A stretch of DNA of 64,000 bases from Avimuribaculum sp964395975 (GCA_964395975.1 CAYNBZ010000002.1:1-64000); one strand, 5' to 3'; shown: positions 6,938 to 17,129, numbered from the stretch's first letter. Numbers and translations: made by a program. Notes: a model not told the origin generated them from the letters alone.

Positions 6938-9900
6938 TTGAAAATCAGAAGAGTAGGGAAAATACTTGTATGGACTATTGTCGGCGTTGTGGGATTGGCG
7001 ATTTTAACGCCATTTTTTCTTTATATGCCGTTCATACAGGATGGAATAAAGAACTTTGCCACGTCTAAAGTGTCGGAAACTACCGGTTGGCAGGTTGAGG
7101 TCGGTATGATCAGGCTTCAGTTTCCCCTCAATCTGCGCGTGGACGATGTAAATATCAAGGATGGCGGAGACACTATAATTGCTGTTCGCAGTTTGATGAC
7201 CCAAGTCGAGCCGGTGCCATTGTTGCACGGACGGGTGGAAGTGCGCAGTGCGCAGCTTGATTGTGTGAAATATAGCATGGCAAGTGCCGACTCGTCGATG
7301 TTGTTGTCGGCTCGCATGAAACTTATTGATATTGTCGATGTATCGTATGACCTTGCTGACAATGCAATCTCGGTAGGCGGTGTTTCATTGAATGGCGGCG
7401 ATGTCGCTCTTGATTTGTATAATGACAAGGTTCAACCTTCGTTGCCCGACACTGCGGCAGCGTCACCTATGAGCATAAAAATAGGAAACGTTAGGATAGA
7501 TGATATAAGATATACCATGTCGATGTTACCGACAGTTGACAGCCTTGGTGTGGTGGTAGGACATGCTTCTCTCGACAGCGCAACAATAGATACAGGCACT
7601 CAGCGTATCATTGCCGGCACTTTGGCTATAGACAGCCTGTATGGTGCTTTTTTCACACCGACTGTTGAATATATTACATCTCACCAAGTATTGTCTGAGA
7701 ATGTTGTAGCCGATGACACGGCACTCTCCTCAGGCGAACCATGGGAGATACAGTGTGCGGCAATACGCTTGACAAGTTCGGGTGGGATATATGCCATGAG
7801 AGGAACTGTTCCGATTGAGGGACTTGACATGAATTATATACAAGTGAAGAATGTAAATTTGTCGGTCGATAGTTTTTATAACTGCGGTACTGAAATAGCC
7901 GTTCCGATAAAACGGTTTACCGTCGATGAACGCAGCGGTCTCAGAATTACAAATGCAAGCGGCACGTTTGTAATGGATGATGCCGGCTTGACATTGGATG
8001 ATTTTGCCATCTCCACTTTGCTGTCGTCGATTAATGCTGATGCATATATCGATAATGATTTCTTTTCAGGAGAAGTATCTGGAGTCATACGTCTTGACTT
8101 AGATGCCAAAGTCGGACTTGCCGAGGTAGAGCGCGCAATGCCATCATTGAAGCCGTTGTTGTCGATGGTGCCGCAATATCGTCCACTAGAAGCAAGTGTT
8201 TCGGTAAGTGGCAATGGGGGTAGGTTGTCGGTAGAAAAGTGCACTGTGGCGTTGCCGAGATATGCGGCAATTACTGTTGGTGGCAATGTGGTTAATCCAA
8301 TGTCGGGCGATAATCCGGACCTCGATTTTACTATAAATGGAAATTTCGAGAATATCAATTTTATAAAACCTACCATGCTTGAGGCAGAACAGCAAGAAGC
8401 CGTTTATTTACCGCCATTGTTGCTCAATGGTAGGGTGAAAATTCAAGATGAGGACATAAATGGTGGTCTGACGTTGACGTTGCCGTCAGGGCAATTGGTG
8501 CTTGATGCCGATTGGAAAGGTCTAATATCAGGATATGACTTGAAGTTATGCGCCGATTCGTTGCCGGTTAAAGCCATATTGCCTTTGAGTGATTTTGGGA
8601 TATTGTCGGTCGGTTCGGTGGTGCGAGGACATGGATTTGATATTTTTGACTCGTCAACTGAAATTGATGCACGTATCGATGTGCGGGATTTTGAATTTGG
8701 AAAGGAAAACTATCGTAATATTAGGGCAAATGTCAGGCTTGGAGCCGGCAGCTTCGGACTTAATCTGTCATCCGACAATGATGCATTGAATCTTTCCCTT
8801 AATGCGCAGGGAGAGTTGGCACCTGATGTATATAAAGTGAGATTGAATGCCGATATAGGGAATGTCGATATGGCTCGTTTGGGGATGCCGGAAACAGTGA
8901 TGCATGGCAAGGTCGGCATATCATTAGACGGAATGGTCGATTTGTCCCGGCATAAATATTTGGGAAAGCTTGGCATAATGGATCTGGAGTGGACGATGGA
9001 TGATGACTATTACTATACCGATGCTGTTGACATTGATTTTGAGAGTGACACTATCCATACGTCATGGAAACTTGTTAATGGTGATATGTCATTGTCGCTT
9101 GTTTCGCCGTGCGGTATTGATTCATTATTGACTCGTTTTGTGAAGAGTAGCGAGGTGGTGACTTCGCAAATCGAACGGATGGTGATAGATGCCGATACGC
9201 TGTGCGAAATATTACCTGAATTTGAGTGTGGGTTAAAAATAGGGAATAAAAATCTTGTGAATCAATTTCTTGAAAGCAATGGGGTTAAATTCAACGATAT
9301 GCAACTCAGCGTGACAAAAGACAGCACCTTTCGCATGAACGGTGATATAGACCTACTCACGGCAAGTGGATTGACGATAGACACGATTAGGATGTATGCA
9401 ACCGAACATGACCGCCATATAAATTATATGCTCCATGCTGCCAATCGTGATAATCGCAATGGGACCGGCATATCCACGGCAGGCTTGCTTGGTATCGTTG
9501 CAGGCAATAGAGCTACTGTGCTTATGCGACAGACTAATTTCAAAGACAGTGTGGGTGTGCGTTTCGGTATTGATGCCACACTTGACACGACAAAAGTGTT
9601 GTTGAAGCTCATTCCGGAAGATCCTATTATAGGCTATAAGAGGTGGTATGTCAATGAAGACAACCATGTTTCGTTTAATTACATTTCAAAGCATTTTGAT
9701 GCCAGTGTACGATTGCAATGTGATTCGAGCGTGGTATCGCTTACAACGACAAAGCACGATGACGATGCTTATTACGGACAAGAAGATATACAGCTTGATA
9801 TTTCTAAAGTCCAGATTAGCGACTGGCTTACCTTTTCGCCTTTTGCACCGCCATTGAAGGGGGAACTTGGTGTAGAATTGAAGGTTAAATATGATGGAAA

Positions 9901-11779
9901 CAATCTGTGGTGCGATTGCGAGATGCATCTTGACGATTTCTATTATGCCAAGAAAAGGGTAGGGGATTTCTCAATAAGTTCGCTTATCGATCTTGACTCA
10001 CAAACCGGGAGAACGAATATTACTGCCGCACTCGAAGTGGATGACCGGCAAACTTTTGTGGCATATGGTGTGATAAATGACACGACAACTGCAAATCAGT
10101 TTGATCTACAGCTTGAACTTGACCGTTTCCCCTTGTCAGTGGCCAATCCGTTCATGCCGCCGAACATGCTTAATACGTATGGTTATCTTAATGGGGCGAT
10201 AGCCGTTTCAGGGGCGGGTGACAATCCTCTGCTCAGCGGGTACTTGCAATGTGACTCGACTTATATAGCCGTGCCGGTGTTCAGCACAAACATTAACCTG
10301 CCAAGCACTCAAATCCCCATAGATTCGGGCATGATTAAGTTTAATGATTATTCTATAAAGATGCTTAATGACAATCCGCTTGTGGTGAATGGGGCGATAG
10401 ATATTTCCAATCTCTCTGATGTTGGTGTTAACCTTTTGCTGCGAGGACAGAATGTGCAATTTGTAAACAGCAGTCAGACGAAAAACGCCGAACTTTTTGG
10501 ACGTGGTTATGCCAACCTTGATGCTACAGTACGAGGCTCTGTGAGCGACCTTGATGTTGATGCCACAGTGTCGATATTGTCGGGTACTAATATCACATAC
10601 GTTATGCCGACCGACGTAAATACGCTTACACAGCAACAGCAGAGCGATGATTTGGTGACTTTTGTCCAGTTCAATGACTCCACGTCATATGTTAGAATGG
10701 ATTCGTTGCAAACATCTAATGCAAGCAATATTAATCTCACAGCACGGCTGAACATTATGCAAGGGTCGCATGTTAACGTATTCTTGTCGAGCAACGGTAC
10801 CGACCGTGCTGAAATCGAAGGAAGCGGAAATCTGACATTTGTCCTTAACCAACTTGGCGACATGACCATGACCGGACGTTATACCGTGAGCGATGGATAT
10901 GTGCGTTATAATCCTCCGCTTATATCGCAAGTGCTTTTTGACATTCAGGAGGGAAGTTATATACAATTTAATGGCGAGATAATGAATCCGATGCTAAACC
11001 TCAATGCTGTGCAGACGTTTAAGGCAAACGTCACGCAGGAGGGACAAAATTCCCGCTTGGTTGATTTCCTTATTTCATTGTCGGTTACCAATACATTGAG
11101 CGATATGGATGTGAAGTTCGACCTTTCGACCAATGGAGATGTGACAGTGCAAAATGAATTACAATCGATGTCGGAGACCCAACGTAGCAATCAAGCCATG
11201 AACATGTTGTTGTATGGAGTTTATACGGGACCAAGCACATCGGCATCGAGCAATCTTGCGAGCAATCAGCTATATTCATTTTTGCAATCCAAACTCAACT
11301 CTTGGGCGGCAAATAATATAAAAGGCATCGATTTGTCGTTTGGCATTGACCAATATGACCAAATGGTGGATGGCGTTACATCATCGACTATGCGCTATAG
11401 TTACCAAGTGTCGAAGTCTCTGTTTAACGACCGTTTCAAGATTGTGGTGGGCGGTAACTACAGTCCCGACATGACCGGTGATAATGAAATAGCGCAAAGT
11501 CTGTTTAATGACGTTTCGCTTGAATATGCTCTCACGAAAAGCGGAAGCATGTATTTGCGGCTTTTCAATAAGTCGGGCTATGAAAGTGTACTTGAAGGAG
11601 AAGTCACACAAACCGGAGTGGGATTCGTATTAAGTCGTAAACTGCCCAAATTGAGGTACCTGTTCAACTTTGGGCGTAGCAGGCAGAGTGTCACTGATGG
11701 TTCTACTGACGATGCGGCTAATGTTGCATCGCCTGCTATTAAGGAAGAAAATGATACAATTGAAACTGTTGATCAATGA
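6938..11779 (+). CDS. tamB: TamB-like translocation/assembly protein (DUF490 family)
   Basis: This 1613-residue protein has one N-terminal membrane helix (about residues 8-30, ILVWTIVGVVGLAILTPFFL) and then a very long beta-rich periplasmic body, as in TamB and other bridge-like AsmA-superfamily proteins. The C-terminal 450 residues carry TamB/DUF490 features (IQEGSYIQFNGEIMNP, LNLNAVQTFKANV, DVKFDLSTNGDVTVQNEL). TamB proteins span the periplasm and are proposed to move phospholipids and help assemble outer-membrane proteins with TamA. The start is TTG at 6938, with AAGG 11 bases upstream; no in-frame ATG gives a better signal. The gene overlaps the next one by 4 bases (ATGA), indicating tight co-translation with the TamA-like partner. 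Confidence 0.88.
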   Translation: MKIRRVGKILVWTIVGVVGLAILTPFFLYMPFIQDGIKNFATSKVSETTGWQVEVGMIRLQFPLNLRVDDVNIKDGGDTIIAVRSLMTQVEPVPLLHGRVEVRSAQLDCVKYSMASADSSMLLSARMKLIDIVDVSYDLADNAISVGGVSLNGGDVALDLYNDKVQPSLPDTAAASPMSIKIGNVRIDDIRYTMSMLPTVDSLGVVVGHASLDSATIDTGTQRIIAGTLAIDSLYGAFFTPTVEYITSHQVLSENVVADDTALSSGEPWEIQCAAIRLTSSGGIYAMRGTVPIEGLDMNYIQVKNVNLSVDSFYNCGTEIAVPIKRFTVDERSGLRITNASGTFVMDDAGLTLDDFAISTLLSSINADAYIDNDFFSGEVSGVIRLDLDAKVGLAEVERAMPSLKPLLSMVPQYRPLEASVSVSGNGGRLSVEKCTVALPRYAAITVGGNVVNPMSGDNPDLDFTINGNFENINFIKPTMLEAEQQEAVYLPPLLLNGRVKIQDEDINGGLTLTLPSGQLVLDADWKGLISGYDLKLCADSLPVKAILPLSDFGILSVGSVVRGHGFDIFDSSTEIDARIDVRDFEFGKENYRNIRANVRLGAGSFGLNLSSDNDALNLSLNAQGELAPDVYKVRLNADIGNVDMARLGMPETVMHGKVGISLDGMVDLSRHKYLGKLGIMDLEWTMDDDYYYTDAVDIDFESDTIHTSWKLVNGDMSLSLVSPCGIDSLLTRFVKSSEVVTSQIERMVIDADTLCEILPEFECGLKIGNKNLVNQFLESNGVKFNDMQLSVTKDSTFRMNGDIDLLTASGLTIDTIRMYATEHDRHINYMLHAANRDNRNGTGISTAGLLGIVAGNRATVLMRQTNFKDSVGVRFGIDATLDTTKVLLKLIPEDPIIGYKRWYVNEDNHVSFNYISKHFDASVRLQCDSSVVSLTTTKHDDDAYYGQEDIQLDISKVQISDWLTFSPFAPPLKGELGVELKVKYDGNNLWCDCEMHLDDFYYAKKRVGDFSISSLIDLDSQTGRTNITAALEVDDRQTFVAYGVINDTTTANQFDLQLELDRFPLSVANPFMPPNMLNTYGYLNGAIAVSGAGDNPLLSGYLQCDSTYIAVPVFSTNINLPSTQIPIDSGMIKFNDYSIKMLNDNPLVVNGAIDISNLSDVGVNLLLRGQNVQFVNSSQTKNAELFGRGYANLDATVRGSVSDLDVDATVSILSGTNITYVMPTDVNTLTQQQQSDDLVTFVQFNDSTSYVRMDSLQTSNASNINLTARLNIMQGSHVNVFLSSNGTDRAEIEGSGNLTFVLNQLGDMTMTGRYTVSDGYVRYNPPLISQVLFDIQEGSYIQFNGEIMNPMLNLNAVQTFKANVTQEGQNSRLVDFLISLSVTNTLSDMDVKFDLSTNGDVTVQNELQSMSETQRSNQAMNMLLYGVYTGPSTSASSNLASNQLYSFLQSKLNSWAANNIKGIDLSFGIDQYDQMVDGVTSSTMRYSYQVSKSLFNDRFKIVVGGNYSPDMTGDNEIAQSLFNDVSLEYALTKSGSMYLRLFNKSGYESVLEGEVTQTGVGFVLSRKLPKLRYLFNFGRSRQSVTDGSTDDAANVASPAIKEENDTIETVDQ

Positions 11780-14085
11780 AACAACAAATTTTATATAACA
11801 TCTCGTTTGTTGTGACATTTACAGCAATGTTGCTGTTGGTGTGCAGTTGCTCAACCACGAGCCGTCTAGCCAACGACGAGGTACTTTATACCGGCGTAAA
11901 CCATATTACCTATAATGCTCCTGAAGGGGAAAAGATAATAGATGATGTAAAGGATCAAGTGTTTGCCACTATTAATGTGAAGCCAAACAACAGTTTATAT
12001 TCTCCGTATATACGTCATCCTTTTCCTGTCGGGCTGTGGGTTTACAATCATTGGGACAATACTGCCACAAAAGGATTCAAGCACTGGATTTATGAGAAAC
12101 TTGTGGCCGAACCTGTATTAATTAGCGATGTTCGTCCTGACTTGCGCGTGGAAATGATCAACACGACACTTTACAATAATGGATATTTTGGCTCTAATGC
12201 CACTTATGAACTTGAATATGATAAGAAAAATGCCAAGAAAGCCCGTATAAATTATATTATTAACTTGACCACACCAAGGGCTCTTGGTCGTGTGATGTTT
12301 ACCAATGGGAATTCGGATTTGGAACAGTATATCGATTCGCTTGCCCGTCGTAGCAGCTATTTCCGTGTAGGCAATCGTTATTGTACCGATTCTCTTGATG
12401 TGCTTCGCATCAACATAACCAACCGGTTGCGTAATCGTGGATATTATTTCTTCCGTCCGGAGTATATAGAGTATTTGGCCGATAGTACGATGCTTTCTGA
12501 TAGTGTTGTGGTGAAAATGAAACTTGTCGATGACATTCCGCAAGCGGCCAAAGTGAAATATTATGTGGGGAATATCGAAACGGTGGTAAAGGATTTCCAT
12601 GGTCGTGGCACTCCCGATACAATTAATACGAGATGGAGCAGGCTTGTAAAATACATGCCATTGAAGTTAAAGGATAATTTAATTCCATCATGTTTGACGT
12701 TGAGGCCAGGTCGTGTATTTTCGGTCAGTACCATTGAGCAGACGCAAAATAATCTGTCGCGTATGGGCATATTCAGTGGCATTACTATCAACACGACTCC
12801 CATGGATTCGTTAAAAAACGACTCGATTGATGTTAAGATAGAGTGCATGCTCGATATGCCGCTTGAAGCAAAATTTGAAATACAAGCGGCATCAAAATCT
12901 AACAGTTATATGGGACCGGCAGCCGTGTTCGGTCTGACACATAAAAATGTGTTTGGTGGCGGTGAGCAACTTACAAGTCAGATTAATGGCTCTTATGAAT
13001 GGATGACCGGCAACGGTAGAGGTAGCAGTCTTAACAGCTATGAAGTGGGGTTGGATTTTACTCTTGCTTTCCCGCGGTTGATTGCTCCACGTTTTATCGA
13101 CCGTAGCCGCCGTTACATCAATTGGACTAAAGTCAATTTGTCGGCCGATTTGCTCAATCGCCCCAGTTACTTCAGGATGGTGCAAATCTCGACCGGATTT
13201 CAGTGGGAGTGGCATGCCAATCGTTACTCATCGAGTTCGTTTACTCCGTTCAAGTTGTCATATACCAAGCTTTTGAGTCACACTGAGGCGTTCGATTCGA
13301 TTATTTCGCAGAATCGTGCGGTGGAAAACAGTTTCAGCGACCAATTTATCCCGATGATGAGCTATACTTATACATTTGATCGTGCCATAAATCGCAAAAA
13401 CAGCATTAATTTCACTTTCACGTTGTCGGAAGCCGGAAACATATTTTCGGGGATATGGGCTCTTGCAGGTCAGCAGGGTGGCGCGGGGAGCAAGGAATTG
13501 TTTGGTACTCCGTTTTCGCAGTTTGTCAAGGCTCAAGCCCAATTTATTTATACACACAAAATGTTTGCAGGGCATTCGATAGTGACGAGAGCTTTTATTG
13601 GTGCTGAACATGCTTATGGCAATTCGACCGAAGTACCATATGCCGAGCAGTTTTACATAGGTGGGGCAAACTCTGTCAGGGCTTTTGCTGTCCGCTCCAT
13701 AGGACCGGGCAGTTATCACTCGGACGGCACAGCCAATGGCTATTATGACCAAACGGGTACGTTTAAAATCGAACTGAATGCCGAGTATCGATTCCCGTTG
13801 CTTGGTTATTTGCATGGAGCAGTGTTCCTTGATATGGGTAACGTATGGTTGTTGGAAGAAGACGAATCGCGTCCCGGAGCAAAACTCACGGCATCTGATT
13901 TCTTGAACGACATAGCTGTTGGTACCGGAGTGGGATTGCGTTTCGACATGGATGTGTTGGTACTTCGTGCCGATCTCGGTATCGGCATACATGCCCCTTA
14001 CGAAACAGGGCGTAGCGGTTACTATAATATGACTTCGTTTAAGGACAGTCTTGCTTTTCACCTTGCCATAGGTTATCCGTTTTAG
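11776..14085 (+). CDS. tamL: TamL-like BamA/Omp85-superfamily outer membrane lipoprotein
   Basis: This 769-residue protein begins with a signal peptide ending in a lipobox-like VCSC (Cys25 is the likely lipidated residue), followed by POTRA-like repeats (about 40-400; YTGVNHITYNAPEG, LRPGRVFSVSTIEQTQNNLS) and a C-terminal 16-strand-type barrel (about 400-769). The barrel contains the Omp85 signature QFYIGGANSVRAFAVRSIGPG and ends in aromatic YPF. In Bacteroidetes the TamA counterpart is a lipoprotein, called TamL, encoded next to TamB; this arrangement fits exactly. It would sit in the outer membrane and work with TamB in envelope assembly or lipid transport. It has a 4-base overlap with tamB and so the same promoter. 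Confidence 0.87.
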   Translation: MKQQILYNISFVVTFTAMLLLVCSCSTTSRLANDEVLYTGVNHITYNAPEGEKIIDDVKDQVFATINVKPNNSLYSPYIRHPFPVGLWVYNHWDNTATKGFKHWIYEKLVAEPVLISDVRPDLRVEMINTTLYNNGYFGSNATYELEYDKKNAKKARINYIINLTTPRALGRVMFTNGNSDLEQYIDSLARRSSYFRVGNRYCTDSLDVLRINITNRLRNRGYYFFRPEYIEYLADSTMLSDSVVVKMKLVDDIPQAAKVKYYVGNIETVVKDFHGRGTPDTINTRWSRLVKYMPLKLKDNLIPSCLTLRPGRVFSVSTIEQTQNNLSRMGIFSGITINTTPMDSLKNDSIDVKIECMLDMPLEAKFEIQAASKSNSYMGPAAVFGLTHKNVFGGGEQLTSQINGSYEWMTGNGRGSSLNSYEVGLDFTLAFPRLIAPRFIDRSRRYINWTKVNLSADLLNRPSYFRMVQISTGFQWEWHANRYSSSSFTPFKLSYTKLLSHTEAFDSIISQNRAVENSFSDQFIPMMSYTYTFDRAINRKNSINFTFTLSEAGNIFSGIWALAGQQGGAGSKELFGTPFSQFVKAQAQFIYTHKMFAGHSIVTRAFIGAEHAYGNSTEVPYAEQFYIGGANSVRAFAVRSIGPGSYHSDGTANGYYDQTGTFKIELNAEYRFPLLGYLHGAVFLDMGNVWLLEEDESRPGAKLTASDFLNDIAVGTGVGLRFDMDVLVLRADLGIGIHAPYETGRSGYYNMTSFKDSLAFHLAIGYPF

Positions 14086-14112
14086 CAGGACTTTCGGGTG
14101 TTTGGTTTTATG

Positions 14113-14961
14113 TCATGCAATGTGTGCGCTGATGAAACGTGGCAATCCACGATAGTCTTTTATGACATTGCAGTCTGTAAAGCCAAAGTCATAGAGCAAG
14201 TGGCATGTTTCGTTGGAAAAACGGCTGTTGATTTCGAGATACAGTTTGCTTTCATTCTGCAAGGCCATTGAAGCATATCGGGCTATGGCCCGGTAAAATA
14301 GTAAAGGGTCGTCATCGGGAACAAAAAGAGCCGAATGCGGCTCATAGTCGAGCACGTTGCTATGCATTTCGAGCCGTTCGCTATCGGTTATGTATGGAGG
14401 ATTGCTCACTATTATGTCATATTTTGCAGTCGAAGGCAAAGGCATTGTCAATATGTCGGACAGTTCAAATTTTACCAATGTTTTCAGTTTCTTTGCATTC
14501 TCTTGTGCCACTGCGAGTGCTTCGGCACTTATGTCCAAGGCTGTGACATCGGCAAACTTCATAGCTTTGGCAAGTGAAATGGCTATACACCCCGAGCCGG
14601 TGCCAATGTCGAGCACACGCATGTATCCCACCGGATTTTCATCTACAATCAAGTCGACTAATCCCTCAGTTTCGGGGCGGGGAATAAGTACTGCCGGTGT
14701 GACATGGAAATGACTACCGTAGAAATAGGCATCGCCAAGGATATACTGTATTGGCTCGTACCTCAGCAATCGGTTGGCAATCTCGGTGAATCTTTCAGCG
14801 ATGAATTGCGGCATTTCGCTGTCGTTGTGTAGAATGGCATCGACACGGCTGTAATTGAGTTCATTGTCCAGTGCGGCCATCTCAATCCCTTCGATTTCAC
14901 CGGCAGGGTAATATGGTGTAAGCCGTTGCCTGAAATTTCGTAGTATCTCTTTGAGTGTCAT
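14113..14961 (-). CDS. prmC: PrmC/HemK, release-factor glutamine N5-methyltransferase
   Basis: The enzyme methylates the GGQ glutamine of peptide-chain release factors RF1/RF2 using S-adenosylmethionine. A short N-terminal helical domain (1-75) is followed by PRPETE, the SAM-binding RVLDIGTGSGCIAISLA, and the catalytic NPPYI motif (VSNPPYITDSE). I place the start at the ATG at 14961 (MTLKEILRNF), giving 282 residues, because homologues begin there with a short helix before the YPAGEIE segment. The open frame continues 18 codons further to an ATG at 15015, whose extra residues look non-homologous. The gene is convergent with tamL (27 bases apart) and divergent from the nitroreductase gene. Confidence 0.92.
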   Translation of the reverse strand: MTLKEILRNFRQRLTPYYPAGEIEGIEMAALDNELNYSRVDAILHNDSEMPQFIAERFTEIANRLLRYEPIQYILGDAYFYGSHFHVTPAVLIPRPETEGLVDLIVDENPVGYMRVLDIGTGSGCIAISLAKAMKFADVTALDISAEALAVAQENAKKLKTLVKFELSDILTMPLPSTAKYDIIVSNPPYITDSERLEMHSNVLDYEPHSALFVPDDDPLLFYRAIARYASMALQNESKLYLEINSRFSNETCHLLYDFGFTDCNVIKDYRGLPRFISAHIA

Positions 14962-15159
14962 ATCATAATGAAAATCCTGCCATTTGCCTTGGCGTATGAT
15001 TGGATTCAACGGCAAATGTATAATAAAAATGTGTAACGAAGCAAAAGGATATGTATATATTTTATTTCACATAAGGATGCTTTCCAGATATAGATGAACT
15101 CGTACCGTGTGTCACGAGATGTGTGAGATGCAAGACTAAGGTTGCATATTGCGTCAGTA

Positions 15160-15190
15160 TTGTTTTTCCGGTGTTTTTGTTGTATTTTTG
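15160..15190 (+). promoter_or_regulatory. Bacteroidetes-type promoter for the nitroreductase operon
   Basis: TTG at 15160-15162 and TATTTTTG at 15183-15190 are separated by 20 bases, an excellent match to the pattern. The implied leader before the ATG at 15212 is only about 15 bases. Confidence 0.65.
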
Positions 15191-15211
15191 TGTAATAACT
15201 TCTTTTGGGAT

Positions 15212-15751
15212 ATGGAGAACTTTCATGAATTGTTGGTGCGTAGGCACAGCATAAGACGATATACCGGCGAGGAGATTTCTCCCGACGACGTGCAGCTAAT
15301 TTTAGAGGCTGCATTGATGGCCCCATCGTCGAAGAGGTCGCAACCGTGGCAGTTTGTTACTGTTGAAGATCGCAAAAAACTTGAGCTATTAAGTTACTGC
15401 AAGGAGCAGGGTGCTGCCCCCATAGGCAAGTGCAGCCTTGCAATAGTGGTATGTGCCGATCCGGCGGTGAGTGATGTGTGGATTGAAGATGCGTCTATTG
15501 CCGCTACCTATATGCAATTGCAGGCCGAAGACCTTGGTTTGGGAAGTTGTTGGATACAGATTCGCGGTCGATATTCGGGTGATGGTGAGCCTGCCGAAGA
15601 CTATGTGCGTGCGTTGCTTGATATACCATCGCATATTCCTGTATTGTGCATCATTACATTGGGTCATAAGAATGAGGAACGTAAACCGTTCAATCCCGAA
15701 AAGATGTTGTGGGAACGTGTGCATATAGGTAAATGGAGACCGCAGGAATGA
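15212..15751 (+). CDS. Nitroreductase-family flavoprotein
   Basis: This 179-residue protein fits the FMN-dependent nitroreductase family. It has the N-terminal RRHSIRRYTGEEI (phosphate contacts of FMN), LMAPSSKRSQPWQFV, the central aliphatic helix SIAATYMQLQAEDLGLGSCW, and a C-terminal ITLGHKNEERKPFN. Such enzymes reduce nitro- or quinone-type compounds with NAD(P)H in the cytoplasm; the physiological substrate is not predictable. I chose the ATG at 15212 because the upstream extension (from 15149) covers the promoter and encodes no homologous residues. The stop overlaps the start of the next gene by 4 bases (ATGA), so the genes are translationally coupled. Confidence 0.88.
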   Translation: MENFHELLVRRHSIRRYTGEEISPDDVQLILEAALMAPSSKRSQPWQFVTVEDRKKLELLSYCKEQGAAPIGKCSLAIVVCADPAVSDVWIEDASIAATYMQLQAEDLGLGSCWIQIRGRYSGDGEPAEDYVRALLDIPSHIPVLCIITLGHKNEERKPFNPEKMLWERVHIGKWRPQE

Positions 15752-16506
15752 GGGCGATACTGATAGGCTCTGGCAATGTCGCAACAAATTTGGCACGAGG
15801 ATTAACGGCAGCAGGAGTGACCGTTATGCAAGTCTATAGTCGAACCATTGGTCATGCCGAAGAATTAGCCCATATAGTTGGAGCAAGTGCCACTGATTCG
15901 CTTGCCGACATAAATCGCGATGCTGATATTTACATAGTTTCGGTCAACGATGATGTCATTGCAAGTGTTGTGGCTTCGGTTTCCGATAATGGGGCGTTGT
16001 GGGTACACACATCGGGAAGTACGCCGATAAATGTGTTTGTGGGTTTGCGCAAGCGATATGGGGTGTTATATCCTATGCAGTCATTTTCCAAGCAGATTGC
16101 GATAGATTTCTCTGATGTTCCATTCTTTGTCGAGGGTGACAGTGAGATGACTACAATTGAAATTGAGTCTGTTGCTCATGTGTTGTCAAGACGAGTGTAT
16201 CGAACATCGAGCGAGCAACGGAAACGGTTGCATATTGCTGCCGTCTTTTCTTGTAATTTTGCCAATCACTTGTGGACGCTTGCCGATGATGTATTGAGCG
16301 AGGCCGGCCTGCCATTTGATGTGATGCTACCGTTGATTTCCAATACTGTGGGTAAGCTCTATACTTTGTCGCCTTTTGAATCTCAGACGGGACCGGCCAT
16401 ACGGCATGATTATCGGGTGATGAAATCGCATTCTGCTATGCTCGATAAATACAAGCAGAAAATTTATGAAATATTGTCGAAAAGCATAATAAAGAGGCAT
16501 GAGTAA
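15748..16506 (+). CDS. Rossmann-like and DUF2520 domain protein
   Basis: This 252-residue protein has an N-terminal NAD(P)-binding Rossmann fold (ILIGSGNVATNLARGL, the GxGNxA fingerprint at about residues 4-16) like F420-dependent NADP oxidoreductase or pyrroline-5-carboxylate reductase folds. The C-terminal helical DUF2520 domain follows (GVLYPMQSFSK, AAVFSCNFANHLWTLA, GPAIRHD). The family is a probable dehydrogenase of unknown substrate and is widespread in Bacteroidetes. The start is the ATG at 15748, which overlaps the nitroreductase stop; an in-frame ATG at 15733 is less likely. The gene overlaps kdsC by 8 bases. Its place between a flavoprotein and a Kdo-pathway enzyme does not reveal its reaction. 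Confidence 0.85.
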   Translation: MRAILIGSGNVATNLARGLTAAGVTVMQVYSRTIGHAEELAHIVGASATDSLADINRDADIYIVSVNDDVIASVVASVSDNGALWVHTSGSTPINVFVGLRKRYGVLYPMQSFSKQIAIDFSDVPFFVEGDSEMTTIEIESVAHVLSRRVYRTSSEQRKRLHIAAVFSCNFANHLWTLADDVLSEAGLPFDVMLPLISNTVGKLYTLSPFESQTGPAIRHDYRVMKSHSAMLDKYKQKIYEILSKSIIKRHE

Positions 16507-17023
16507 GATTGACTATGACTTAACACTTATCAAGGCGTTTGCTTGTGATGTGGACGGTGTGCTGTCGCCCTCGGTGATACCTATGCATATCAGTGGTGAG
16601 CCGTTACGTATGGTTAACATAAAAGATGGATATGCCATACAGCTTGCTGTGAAGCGTGGTTTTGAGTTTGCCATAATTTCTGGTGGACGAAGCGATGGAG
16701 TTAGGAGCAGGTTTGATGGCCTTGGCGTGCGGGATATATATCTTGGAGTATCGATCAAATTGCCTGTTTTGCAACAATGGATGCGGCGCCATAATTTGAC
16801 CCCCGAACAGGTAGCGTATCTCGGTGATGATATTCCCGACATCGAGGCAATGATGGCGGTAGGGTTGTCTGTTGCACCGGTCGATGCCGCACCCGAAGTA
16901 AAAGGTGTGGCACGATACATATCTCCTTACAACGGTGGTTACGGCTGTGGACGGGATGTTATCGAGCAAGTGCTTAAGGCTCAGGGATTATGGATGAATG
17001 ATCGCCATGCTTTCGGATGGTAA
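16499..17023 (+). CDS. kdsC: KdsC, Kdo-8-phosphate phosphatase (HAD superfamily)
   Basis: This 174-residue enzyme removes phosphate from 3-deoxy-D-manno-octulosonate 8-phosphate, a step in making Kdo for lipopolysaccharide. HAD motifs are present: the nucleophile and acid in ACDVDGVLS (D17 and D19), motif II ISGGRS, and motif IV LGDDIPDIEAM. There is no cap domain, as expected for KdsC, which works as a tetramer. The length is typical. It is the last gene of the nitroreductase / DUF2520 / kdsC operon, overlapping the previous gene by 8 bases, and is followed by a hairpin at 17069-17097. Confidence 0.92.
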   Translation: MSKIDYDLTLIKAFACDVDGVLSPSVIPMHISGEPLRMVNIKDGYAIQLAVKRGFEFAIISGGRSDGVRSRFDGLGVRDIYLGVSIKLPVLQQWMRRHNLTPEQVAYLGDDIPDIEAMMAVGLSVAPVDAAPEVKGVARYISPYNGGYGCGRDVIEQVLKAQGLWMNDRHAFGW

Positions 17024-17068
17024 AAAGTTTCTTGCCTAAATATATAAAGGTCGGGATACATAAAACCC

Positions 17069-17097
17069 AAAGCCTTCCACTGGCAGTGGAGGGCTTT
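17069..17097. terminator. Bidirectional hairpin between kdsC and the SRPBCC gene
   Basis: Arms 17069-17080 and 17086-17097 (AAAGCCTTCCAC with GTGGAGGGCTTT, one G-T pair) form a 12-bp stem with loop TGGCA between convergent genes. Both sides end in short T runs in their direction of transcription, so it probably serves both. Confidence 0.75.
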
Positions 17098-17129
17098 AAA
17101 TGATTCTTATTCAAATTGAGAAAAATGTG

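Noticed and set aside
13258..14061. Long minus-strand ORF of 267 residues inside tamL
   Set aside because: It is the antisense shadow of the Omp85 barrel gene and has no recognisable domain or ribosome site.
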